Part shown: positions 1 through 5,618 of the stretch, one piece after another
Layout: every line of letters starts with the position of its first letter
Position numbering within the stretch: position 1 is the first letter of the stretch
Assembly (NCBI GenBank): GCA_964620345.1
Contig: CAZUHK010000183.1
Span: 1-5,618, forward strand
DNA length: 5,618 nucleotides
Source: CAZUHK01 sp964620345
GTDB taxonomy: Bacteria; Planctomycetota; Phycisphaerae; Phycisphaerales; Zrk34
Reading direction: 5' to 3'
Made by a program: the position numbers and the translations under genes
Notes under the pieces: model-generated
Seen by the model: the letters and a program-made list of their open reading frames with translations, nothing else
Told to the model about the DNA's origin: nothing
Databases searched by the model: none

Positions 1-1
1 C

Positions 2-457
2 TGGCCCAATGGCTCACCCGGCCAGCCGTGCAGCGGGAGTAGGACACGAGGGAATTTCGGCGGGGATCTGGTTTTCAAGTGGCCCGACTACGCGGTCTGG
101 GCGGGGTTCGATTCGGCCAATTACAAGTTCTTCGACGCCGGGGGCGCTGAAATCTCGCAGGCCCAGGCGATTTCGATGCGCGTCTCGGACGGCGAGTTCA
201 TCGCGCCGCTCATGACTTGTCGGCTGGACATCTTCACGCCGGACCATCTGGCGTTGGGGCCCGGTGACTATCGTCTGAGCATGGCGCACGCGCCGAATCA
301 GTTTTGGACCCAGATGCCCGACCCATCGGCCATCGCGGAACAGGAGCTCAACGCCCTTTGGCCGGACGGCTCGGCGGCGACGTACACCGGGGCCGACATC
401 CTCAAGGGCAACAGGCAGACCAACCTCGGCACGATCCGCCACTGGGCCGCCCGCTGA
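2..457 (+). CDS. C-terminal end of an unrecognised protein (5' end outside window)
   Basis: The frame is open from the left edge to TGA at 455-457, giving about 151 residues with no start visible. I do not recognise the family. The visible part is rich in aromatic residues and Gly/Asp: it includes FKWPDYAVWAGFDSANYKFF (about residues 24-43), RLDIFTPDHLALGPGDYRLS (about 77-96) and a last stretch ending RHWAAR. No membrane segment, repeat or obvious catalytic motif is visible. The alternating polar and aromatic pattern would suit a beta-rich extracellular domain, but that is only an impression. It lies 37 bp upstream of the sulfatase in the same direction, so co-transcription is likely, and its last codons fall inside the direct repeat described separately. 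The first 15 or so codons look less like typical coding sequence than the rest. An ATG at 176-178 is a much less likely start, because the frame and composition continue well upstream of it. Confidence 0.65.
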   Translation, partial: WPNGSPGQPCSGSRTRGNFGGDLVFKWPDYAVWAGFDSANYKFFDAGGAEISQAQAISMRVSDGEFIAPLMTCRLDIFTPDHLALGPGDYRLSMAHAPNQFWTQMPDPSAIAEQELNALWPDGSAATYTGADILKGNRQTNLGTIRHWAAR

Positions 458-540
458 GCGCGAGTCCCGGCGCCGGGCAGCGGCAAGCATCGGTATGAAC
501 TTGCTGAATCGTCGAACCTTCGTGAAACTATGTGCCACGG
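448..540 (+). repeat. Direct repeat copy A: gene end, spacer and Tat leader start
   Basis: This copy aligns without gaps to 1979-2071 at an offset of 1531 bp, with about 78 of 93 positions identical by hand count. It contains the last Arg codon and TGA of the upstream gene, the whole intergenic spacer, the sulfatase ATG at 495 and the first 15 codons of its Tat leader. Two blocks are identical in both copies: CGGGCAGCGGCAAGCA (474-489 here) and the 24 bp at 503-526 encoding LNRRTFVK. The two copies flank the sulfatase gene. Confidence 0.9.
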
Positions 541-1988
541 CCGCGGCGACGCCTGCGGCGTGGACCGACGCTGCTACCCCGAGCAAAGACAAAGTGAATC
601 GACCCAACATTCTTTGGCTGATGACCGACGAGCAGCGGACCGATTCGCTGGGCTGCTACGGCAGCGCGTGGGGCAAGACGCCGGCGCTGGACGCGGTGGC
701 CAAGCGCGGCACGATCTTCCAGACCGCGATCATCCCCTCGCCGGTGTGCATGCCCGCCCGGACGTGTCTGTTGACCGGCAGGTATCCGCATTCGACCGGC
801 GTCTGGCACAACACCCGCGACCACCGCATCCACACCGATCACCTGCTTGAACCGTTCCACGCCGCCGGGTACCGCTCGGCGAGCTTCGGCAAGCAGCACC
901 ACGCGCTGGACGAGCGGGTGTTCGGGGAGACCGAGGGGATCAGCGAGCAGAATCAGGCGGTCGGTTGCCTTGCCTACCGCGATCCGTACGACGGCGCGGA
1001 CTACGAGCAGGTCCAGTACCCGGGCCCAGTGAAGTGGATTCTCGGCGGCCGCTATCCCGAAGGGCCGCAAACGCGGTGCGAGCACAAGGTGGTCGATCGA
1101 TGCATCGCGTGGCTGGACGGGCGAGACGGCGACGAACCGTTTTTTTTGCGGGTTTCGTTTCCCGGTCCCCACACGCCGGTCGTCCCGCCCGAACCGTTCG
1201 ACAAGCTGATCGACGATGACGCGATCAAGCTGCCGGCCGAAGGCGACGCGCTGCCGGCGCCGTGCCCCGATTCGATCGCGAAGAAACTCGCGGCGACGCA
1301 CAGCGCATCGGTGCTGGATCGCGAACAGATCGATCGGATGCGTCGGCACTACTACGGCAACGTCGCGTTTCTCGACGAGCAGTTCGGGCGGCTGCTGAAG
1401 TGGATGGACGCGCGGGGTCTGCTGGCGAATACGATCATCGCGTTCTGCAGCGATCACGGCACGCATCTTGGGGATTATGACCTGGTGCAGAAGGAGAGCT
1501 TCTTCGAGCCGGTCGTGAACGTACCGTATTTCGTGGCGTTGCCGGACGGGATGACTGCCGAGCGCGGGCAGGTCGTCCAGACACCGGTCAGCGCGATGTC
1601 GCTGCTGCCGACGCTGTTGGAACTGGCGGGGCTGCGCGTGCCGGACGGGGTGGAGGCGCCGTCGCTGGCCGCGGCGGTGGTCGGCGGCCAGGGTCCGGCG
1701 GCACGGGCGATCTTCTCGGAGATTTCGCGGGGTGGGCCGCACCCGTTTTTTGAGCGAAACAAGATCGCTCGGCCCGCCGTTATGGAGCGGAAGACGCATC
1801 ACGCGATGGTGCGCGAGGGTAAATGGAAGTTCATGATGACCCTCGAAGCAGGGGCCGACGAACACGCGCTGTTCGACCTTGAGGCCGACCCGCTGGAGCG
1901 GCGGAACCTCGCCGGCGAACCGGCGCACGAATCGACCTGCGCGGACCTGGCGCAAAGGATTCGCGATGCGCAGGATCGCGCCCGCTGA
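495..1988 (+). CDS. Tat-exported type I sulfatase (formylglycine-dependent)
   Basis: This is a 497-residue sulfatase of the alkaline-phosphatase superfamily (Pfam Sulfatase), predicted to hydrolyse sulfate esters outside the cytoplasm. The N-terminus carries a twin-arginine signal, NRRTFVK (residues 5-11), followed by a short Ala-rich stretch with a probable cleavage site near residues 23-27. Family landmarks seen: first metal-binding segment WLMTDEQR (41-48; Asp45, Glu46); activation motif C-M-P-A-R (85-89), with Cys85 the formylglycine residue, followed by TCLLTGRYP; FGKQHH (131-136); FPGPHTP (222-228); CSDHGTHLGDY (318-328) for the second metal-binding segment; and the C-terminal subdomain with GKWKF and LFDLEADPLERRNL. 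The length is normal for the family. The Cys-type site requires a formylglycine-generating or anaerobic maturase encoded elsewhere. No good Shine-Dalgarno precedes the start, which is supported by the correct position of the Tat motif. The gene is flanked by a 93-bp direct repeat and prefers GCG for Ala. The sulfated substrate cannot be read from the sequence; a carbohydrate sulfate fits the neighbours. Confidence 0.96.
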   Translation: MNLLNRRTFVKLCATAAATPAAWTDAATPSKDKVNRPNILWLMTDEQRTDSLGCYGSAWGKTPALDAVAKRGTIFQTAIIPSPVCMPARTCLLTGRYPHSTGVWHNTRDHRIHTDHLLEPFHAAGYRSASFGKQHHALDERVFGETEGISEQNQAVGCLAYRDPYDGADYEQVQYPGPVKWILGGRYPEGPQTRCEHKVVDRCIAWLDGRDGDEPFFLRVSFPGPHTPVVPPEPFDKLIDDDAIKLPAEGDALPAPCPDSIAKKLAATHSASVLDREQIDRMRRHYYGNVAFLDEQFGRLLKWMDARGLLANTIIAFCSDHGTHLGDYDLVQKESFFEPVVNVPYFVALPDGMTAERGQVVQTPVSAMSLLPTLLELAGLRVPDGVEAPSLAAAVVGGQGPAARAIFSEISRGGPHPFFERNKIARPAVMERKTHHAMVREGKWKFMMTLEAGADEHALFDLEADPLERRNLAGEPAHESTCADLAQRIRDAQDRAR

Positions 1989-2071
1989 GCGTGAGTCCGA
2001 GCGACGGGCAGCGGCAAGCAGCCCCATAAGCCAGCTGAATCGTCGAACCTTCGTGAAGCTGTGTGCCGCGG
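1979..2071 (+). repeat. Direct repeat copy B: sulfatase end, spacer and orphan Tat leader
   Basis: This is the ungapped counterpart of 448-540 (about 78/93 identical). It starts in the last codons of the sulfatase, includes its TGA (1986-1988), and runs through a spacer into a second coding copy of LNRRTFVKLCA. The position matching the sulfatase ATG reads ATA here (2026-2028). Of the 15 differences, 12 lie in the first 55 bp. The last 38 bp differ at three positions, and the first two of these are synonymous (AAA/AAG, CTA/CTG). Confidence 0.9.
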
Positions 2072-2136
2072 TCGGCGTTACCGGCTATCGGCGAATCGAC
2101 GCAGACGCTCAAAGCGTGCCTCAAGACCGCCCGTGA
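2026..2136 (+). pseudogene. Orphan Tat signal peptide remnant, in frame with the GH127 gene
   Basis: Read from the ATA that replaces the expected ATG, this 36-codon stretch gives ISQLNRRTFVKLCAAVGVTG, then a short tail containing DADAQSVPQDRP, then TGA at 2134-2136. The RRTFVK core is the same Tat motif as in the sulfatase, but no mature domain follows it before the stop. The TGA is in the same frame as the GH127 gene, and the eight codons between it and ATG 2161 are open (KQQGKYTP). The leader could therefore once have belonged to the GH127 protein. ATG 1966 inside the sulfatase end is in frame and could give a 56-residue peptide with a long N-region, so translation is not excluded. Alternatives are the leader of a deleted gene, or a sequencing error at the stop. 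Two separate lesions, lost start and added stop, favour a true remnant. Confidence 0.65.
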
Positions 2137-2160
2137 AAACAGCAGGGCAAGTACACTCCC

Positions 2161-4098
2161 ATGAAGACCATTCAACGCGACAATCTGTTGAACGATGAAT
2201 CGGACCTGATCCAACCGGGGCGCTGGCGATACGCCGGTTACCTCGCCCAGCGCCTCGACGCCGTCGCCCACGAGCGGATCCGTTCGGATCATGCCAAGAG
2301 GGACATCTACCCGGTCACCGAACAGGCGTTTCGCGATCGCATCGACGACCGCGATCCGGATCGGCCCAACCGGGGTCTGTGGCGGGGTGAGTTCTGGGGC
2401 AAGTGGATTATCTCGGCCGTGGACGCCGCCCGGTATTACGACGATGCATCTCTGCGCGACTTTATCCACGAGGCGGCCAAGGGCCTGATCGGCACGCAGG
2501 ATGAGAACGGCTACATCGGCACGTACCACGATTCGAAGTACCTGACCAATGGCAAGAACTTCAATCTGTGGTGCCGCAAGCACACGCTGTGGGGCTTGCT
2601 CGTCGCCTGGCAGATCACCGGCGATGACCCGATCCTCGCCGCGGCCCGGCGTTTTATGGATCACCTGATGAGCGAGGTCGGCCCGGATGCGCTGGACATC
2701 TACAAGACCGGCACCAAGCACGGGATGACCAGTACCACGCTGCTCACGCCGGTCATGATGCTTTACAACGCCACGGGTGAACAGAAGTACCTTGACTATG
2801 CCCGGTGGATGGTTGAGCAGTGGTCGAAGAATCCAAGCGGCAAGCCCGACCTGTTGCGTCGGGGCCTGACCAACCAACCGCTGCACACATGGTTCGACGA
2901 TCCGCGGGACTGGGCCAAGGGCTATGAACTGGTCAGTTGCGTCGAGGGCATGCTGCACCTGTACCGTGCGACGGGGGAAGAGGATCTGCTGACCGCGTCG
3001 GTGAACATCTACAACCAGATTCGCCGGTGGGATCGGTCGGCTATGGGCACGATCAGCTTCAACGACCATGTGATCGGCGGGGTCCGGCTTCGCAACATCG
3101 TGGCGGAGGTCTGCGACGCGATCTTCTGGAACCGTCTGTCGTTCGAGTTGCTCAAGCTGACCGGCGACTCGGGGTACCTCGACGAGATCGAGCGAACGTT
3201 GTGCAACACGCTGGTGGGCGCGTTGAGCACCGATGGCAGGTGGGGCCTGCGTCGCGTGCGATGCTCGCACGAGCACATCCGCGCCCACCCGCACTTTTTC
3301 CATAATCATCAGTGCTGCGTGGCGAACCTGCCGCGGGGCCTGTTCCAGGGCGCCCAGGCCGTGCTGTTGACCGACGACCGGGGCATGCGTGTCGGCCTGT
3401 ACCAGCCCGGCGAGGGCGCGGTCACGCTGGCCGACGGCACGACCGTCCGTGCCGCGATCACCGGTGAACTGATCGACGGCCCCGTGAGCGTAGAGCTCGG
3501 CCTCGACGCGCCGGCGGCGTTCCAGTTGCAACTGCGCATCCCGGCGTGGTCGGCCCAGACCCAGGTGCGCCTCAACGGTGAACCGACCGGCCGACCCCAG
3601 CCCGGGTCGTGGTTGACGATCGATCGGCATTGGTCAGACGGCGACGTGATCGAACTCGATTTCGACCTTTCACCACGCCTCGAACCGTTCGAGCACCATC
3701 ACCTCGAGCCGGACGATGAACTCGTCCAATGGCACGTTCAGCATTGGGCGAAGCTGGGGTTCATTCTCGAAGAGAACATCTCCGGCAAGGTCGGTCAAGT
3801 GACCAACCTCTCGCCAGACGATGCGCTGAGCCACGGGCCCGCGGCGACGGTGATGCGTGGCCCCTACGCGCTGAGCCGTGATCGCCGGCTCGGCGACCAG
3901 GACGTGTTCGACGCGACGTTGGGCGATGCCATTGAAACACTCACGCCCATCGATGCGCCCGAGGGGATCTGGCGGGCGTTCGGGGCCACCGACGCCGACG
4001 GACGGACGATCCGGCTCTGTGACTTCGGTTCGGCGGGCAACACGTGGGACAAGCAGTCGTGGTTCTGTAGTTCGCTGGATCGCGAGCCGCGCCGATAG
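2161..4098 (+). CDS. Glycoside hydrolase family 127-like protein (DUF1680; putative beta-L-arabinofuranosidase)
   Basis: The protein has 645 residues, close to the usual length of GH127 enzymes, which act as retaining beta-L-arabinofuranosidases with a Zn-bound cysteine nucleophile. The N-terminal two-thirds should be an (alpha/alpha)6 barrel. Landmarks seen are WRGEFWGKWIISAVDAARYY (74-93), GTQDENGYIGTY (111-122), CRKHTLWGLL (138-147), YELVSCVEGMLHLYRATG (255-272), EVCDAI (316-321) and QCCVANLPRGL (384-394). Glu316, Cys318, Cys385 and Cys386 match the Zn ligands and nucleophile of the family, with Cys385 the expected nucleophile. The beta-domains include LRIPAW (458-463), a VRLNGE segment, MRGPYAL (565-571) and DFGSAGNTWD (621-630). 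The usual acid/base Glu upstream of EVC is not evident. No signal peptide follows ATG 2161, the first start codon after the in-frame TGA at 2134, so the product as read is cytoplasmic. Upstream lies only a weak purine run at 2141-2150. Exact sugar specificity is inferred, since the family also includes divergent members. Confidence 0.94.
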   Translation: MKTIQRDNLLNDESDLIQPGRWRYAGYLAQRLDAVAHERIRSDHAKRDIYPVTEQAFRDRIDDRDPDRPNRGLWRGEFWGKWIISAVDAARYYDDASLRDFIHEAAKGLIGTQDENGYIGTYHDSKYLTNGKNFNLWCRKHTLWGLLVAWQITGDDPILAAARRFMDHLMSEVGPDALDIYKTGTKHGMTSTTLLTPVMMLYNATGEQKYLDYARWMVEQWSKNPSGKPDLLRRGLTNQPLHTWFDDPRDWAKGYELVSCVEGMLHLYRATGEEDLLTASVNIYNQIRRWDRSAMGTISFNDHVIGGVRLRNIVAEVCDAIFWNRLSFELLKLTGDSGYLDEIERTLCNTLVGALSTDGRWGLRRVRCSHEHIRAHPHFFHNHQCCVANLPRGLFQGAQAVLLTDDRGMRVGLYQPGEGAVTLADGTTVRAAITGELIDGPVSVELGLDAPAAFQLQLRIPAWSAQTQVRLNGEPTGRPQPGSWLTIDRHWSDGDVIELDFDLSPRLEPFEHHHLEPDDELVQWHVQHWAKLGFILEENISGKVGQVTNLSPDDALSHGPAATVMRGPYALSRDRRLGDQDVFDATLGDAIETLTPIDAPEGIWRAFGATDADGRTIRLCDFGSAGNTWDKQSWFCSSLDREPRR

Positions 4099-4106
4099 GC
4101 ATCGCC

Positions 4107-4127
4107 CGCCGACCGTTGCGGTCGGCG
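4107..4127 (+). terminator. Perfect 9-bp intergenic hairpin after the GH127 gene (possible terminator)
   Basis: CGCCGACCG, loop TTG, CGGTCGGCG forms a perfect 9-bp, GC-rich stem beginning 9 nt after the GH127 stop (TAG 4096-4098). No T-tract follows, so it is not a classic intrinsic terminator. It could still cause pausing, limit 3' decay or uncouple expression of the glycosidase from the isomerase. High background GC makes such stems easier to find by chance, but one this complete, placed right after a stop, merits annotation. Confidence 0.4.
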
Positions 4128-4140
4128 CGGCCGATCCAAC

Positions 4141-4162
4141 CGCCGGGCGGCTGAATCGTCGA
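4141..4162 (+). repeat. Possible third fragment of the spacer/leader repeat
   Basis: Upstream of the isomerase, CGCCGGGC (4141-4148) is followed by GCTGAATCGTCGA-like sequence (GCTGAATCGTCGACC, 4150-4164). In repeat copy A these two blocks occur in the same order (471-478 and 503-515), separated by 24 bp absent here. The shared 13-mer is short enough to arise by chance in GC-rich DNA, so this is tentative. No Tat leader is encoded: the TGA is in the isomerase frame and the RRTFVK codons are missing. Confidence 0.25.
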
Positions 4163-4208
4163 CCGCCGCTGGCATGGTCCGCAGATCAACCGCCTCGGGA
4201 CACAAGAC

Positions 4209-5618
4209 ATGGACACGCCCAGGATCGGCCTGTTCGGCATCGGACTCGACGCCTACTGGCCCCAGTTCGACGGCCTCGAACCCCGGCTCCGGGGCCACCT
4301 CGCTCGCGTCGAGGGGTTGATCGATCGCGAAGGCGTGGACGTGGTCAACCTCGGCCTGATCGACAACCCCCAGAAGGCGATGGTGGCCGGCCACCGCTTC
4401 CGCCAGGCCGACGTCGATCTGATCTTCCTGCACGTCACCACCTACGCGCTGTCGAGCACCGTGTTGCCCGTGGTGCGCCGGGCCAAGGTTCCGGTCATCG
4501 TGTTGAACCTGCAGCCGGCCGCGGCGATCGACTACGACGCATTCAACCAGCTCGGCGACCGCACCAGGATGACCGGCGAATGGCTGGCCCATTGCAGCGC
4601 CTGCCCGGTGCCCGAGATCGCCAACGTCTTGCACCGCTGCGGCATCCGCTTCCACCAGATCACCGGCACGATCGATCACGACCCCGTCGCCCACGCCCAG
4701 ATCGATCAATGGGTCGATGCGGCCCGGGTCATGCACGCCATGGAACACAACCGCCTGGGCGTCATGGGCCACTACTACGGGGGGATGCTCGACATCTACA
4801 GCGACCTGACCCAGCAATGCGCCGGGTTCGGCGGACACATCCAAATCGTCGAGGTCGATGAACTGGCGGCCCTGCGCCGTGAGGTGACCCCGCCGCAGAT
4901 CGCCCAACGCGTCGAGCTGTTTCACGAGGCGTTCGACGTCCAGGACGACTGTCCCGCCGCAGAGCTGCAACGCGCGGCGCGCACGAGCATCGCCTTGGAT
5001 CGCATGGTGGACAAACACCGGCTGGGATCGCTGGCCTACTACTACATCGGCGCCGGCAACGCCGAAAACGAAGACGCGATCAGCTCCATCATCTTGGGCA
5101 ACTCCCTGTTGACCGCTCGCGGCGTGCCCGTGGCCGGTGAATTGGAGATCAAGAACGCCCAGGCCATGAAGATCATGGACAGCTTCGGCGCCGGCGGCAG
5201 CTTCACCGAGTATTACGCCATCGATTTTGCCGACGACATCGTGCTCATGGGCCACGACGGCCCTGGCCACATCGCCATCGCCCAGGGCAAGACCAAAGTC
5301 CGCCCGCTGGAGGTTTACCACGGCAAGGTCGGCCGCGGCCTTAGCGTCGAGATGAGCGTCAAACACGGACCCGTGACATTGCTCAGCGTCATAGAGACGC
5401 GCAACGGCGAGCTGAAACTGCTCGTGGCCGAAGGCGAATCCTGTCCCGGCCCGATCCTGGAAATCGGGAACACCAACAGCCGCTATCGCTTTCCCATTGG
5501 GGCCCGGCGGTTTGTCGAGGCGTGGAACGCCCATGGCCCGGCGCACCACTGCGCGGTCGGGGTTGGCCATATCGCCGACAGGATCGACAAGCTCGGCAAG
5601 CTGTTGGACATCGAGGTG
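4209..5618 (+). CDS. L-fucose/L-arabinose isomerase family protein (AraA-like), 3' end outside window
   Basis: ATG 4209 opens a frame that continues through 470 complete codons to the right edge without a stop. The family interconverts aldoses and ketoses (L-arabinose to L-ribulose in AraA) with a divalent metal in the cytoplasm; no signal peptide is seen. Landmarks are FGIGLDAYWPQF (9-20), VTTYALSSTVLPVV (76-89), LNLQPAAAIDY (99-109), HYYGGMLDIYSDLTQQC (188-204), ENEDAISSIILG (286-297), EIKNAQAMKIMD (313-324), GGSFTEYYA (329-337), MGHDGPGH (347-354), EIGNTNSRY (418-426) and GPAHHCAVGVGH (443-454). Glu311 (or Glu313), Glu334, His349 and His446/447 are the likely counterparts of the Glu-Glu-His-His metal site of AraA. 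The N-terminus differs from classical E. coli-type AraA, so this is the shorter AraA-like group and its sugar is not certain. The start is supported by an in-frame stop at 4152 and a weak GGGA at 4197-4200. Probably only a few C-terminal residues are missing. It prefers GCC for Ala, unlike the sulfatase. Confidence 0.94.
   Translation, partial: MDTPRIGLFGIGLDAYWPQFDGLEPRLRGHLARVEGLIDREGVDVVNLGLIDNPQKAMVAGHRFRQADVDLIFLHVTTYALSSTVLPVVRRAKVPVIVLNLQPAAAIDYDAFNQLGDRTRMTGEWLAHCSACPVPEIANVLHRCGIRFHQITGTIDHDPVAHAQIDQWVDAARVMHAMEHNRLGVMGHYYGGMLDIYSDLTQQCAGFGGHIQIVEVDELAALRREVTPPQIAQRVELFHEAFDVQDDCPAAELQRAARTSIALDRMVDKHRLGSLAYYYIGAGNAENEDAISSIILGNSLLTARGVPVAGELEIKNAQAMKIMDSFGAGGSFTEYYAIDFADDIVLMGHDGPGHIAIAQGKTKVRPLEVYHGKVGRGLSVEMSVKHGPVTLLSVIETRNGELKLLVAEGESCPGPILEIGNTNSRYRFPIGARRFVEAWNAHGPAHHCAVGVGHIADRIDKLGKLLDIEV

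Noticed and set aside
466..477. 12-bp palindrome CCCGGCGCCGGG in the spacer before the sulfatase.
   Set aside because: It can form only a 4-bp stem with a loop and is not kept in the second repeat copy, so neither a terminator nor an operator is supported.
14..610. Minus-strand open frame of 198 codons at the left end.
   Set aside because: It overlaps the upstream coding end and the sulfatase start, has no motif, and is Arg/Ala-rich like other shadows.
886..898. CGGCAAGCAGC inside the sulfatase, similar to part of the repeat block.
   Set aside because: It encodes the conserved FGKQHH segment of the enzyme, so the match is explained by coding constraint and chance.
1140..1147. Run of eight T in a GC-rich gene, resembling a slippery site (T TTT TTG) or a possible sequencing error.
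   Set aside because: The sulfatase frame is intact on both sides, the run encodes Phe-Phe-Leu before the conserved FPGPHTP segment, and no alternative downstream product is evident.
528..2027. Long minus-strand open frame opposite the sulfatase (499 codons).
   Set aside because: The plus strand has an unmistakable sulfatase with all motifs. High GC removes stops from the opposite strand, and the translation is Arg/Val-rich with no recognisable motif.
1831..3630. Minus-strand open frame of about 599 codons opposite the GH127 gene.
   Set aside because: It is a shadow of a well-supported GH127 gene; it crosses the sulfatase end and the spacer and shows low-complexity Arg/Gln-rich translation.
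3864..5570. Minus-strand open frame of about 568 codons opposite the isomerase.
   Set aside because: The plus-strand frame encodes a conserved isomerase end to end; the reverse frame is the composition artefact expected in GC-rich DNA.
1..5618. Searched for tRNA, rRNA, CRISPR arrays, insertion-sequence ends and riboswitches.
   Set aside because: No cloverleaf, regularly spaced repeats, transposase or terminal inverted repeats were seen; all long stretches are coding and spacers are at most 172 bp.

Overview
The window is a GC-rich, densely coding stretch (roughly 65% GC, judged by eye) with every gene on the plus strand. The content suggests a marine or polysaccharide-degrading bacterium of the Planctomycetota, perhaps a Phycisphaerae-type lineage, or another PVC-group member. 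The reasons are a Tat-exported sulfatase with an RRTFVK leader, a GH127-type glycosidase and an L-arabinose-isomerase-like enzyme side by side, high GC, and weak Shine-Dalgarno signals. The taxonomic placement is inference, because no rRNA or marker gene is present.

Layout: (1) 2-457, the C-terminal end of a protein I do not recognise, cut by the left edge. (2) 495-1988, a complete Tat-exported type I sulfatase with the formylglycine motif C-M-P-A-R. (3) 1989-2160, a spacer holding an orphan copy of the Tat leader (2026-2136). Its start codon reads ATA, and it is closed by one TGA in the same frame as the next gene. (4) 2161-4098, a complete GH127/DUF1680 glycoside hydrolase without its own signal peptide. 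(5) 4099-4208, a spacer with a perfect 9-bp hairpin. (6) 4209-5618, an L-fucose/L-arabinose isomerase family protein, open through its 470th codon and cut by the right edge.

Reading the genes together: the sulfatase would remove sulfate from a polysaccharide outside the cytoplasm. The GH127 enzyme, a family known for beta-L-arabinofuranosidases, would release a pentose. The isomerase would convert an aldose such as L-arabinose to a ketose in the cytoplasm. The simplest hypothesis is a small locus for a sulfated, arabinose-containing glycan, but the substrate is not shown by the sequence.

The most unusual structure is a direct repeat of about 93 bp (448-540 and 1979-2071, ungapped, about 78/93 identical). 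It covers the last codons of one gene, the intergenic spacer and the first part of a Tat leader, and it flanks the sulfatase exactly. In the second copy the leader keeps its protein sequence but has lost its ATG and is separated from the GH127 gene by a single in-frame stop. This looks like the scar of leader-cassette duplication or gene exchange, and possibly of a change in where the GH127 enzyme works.
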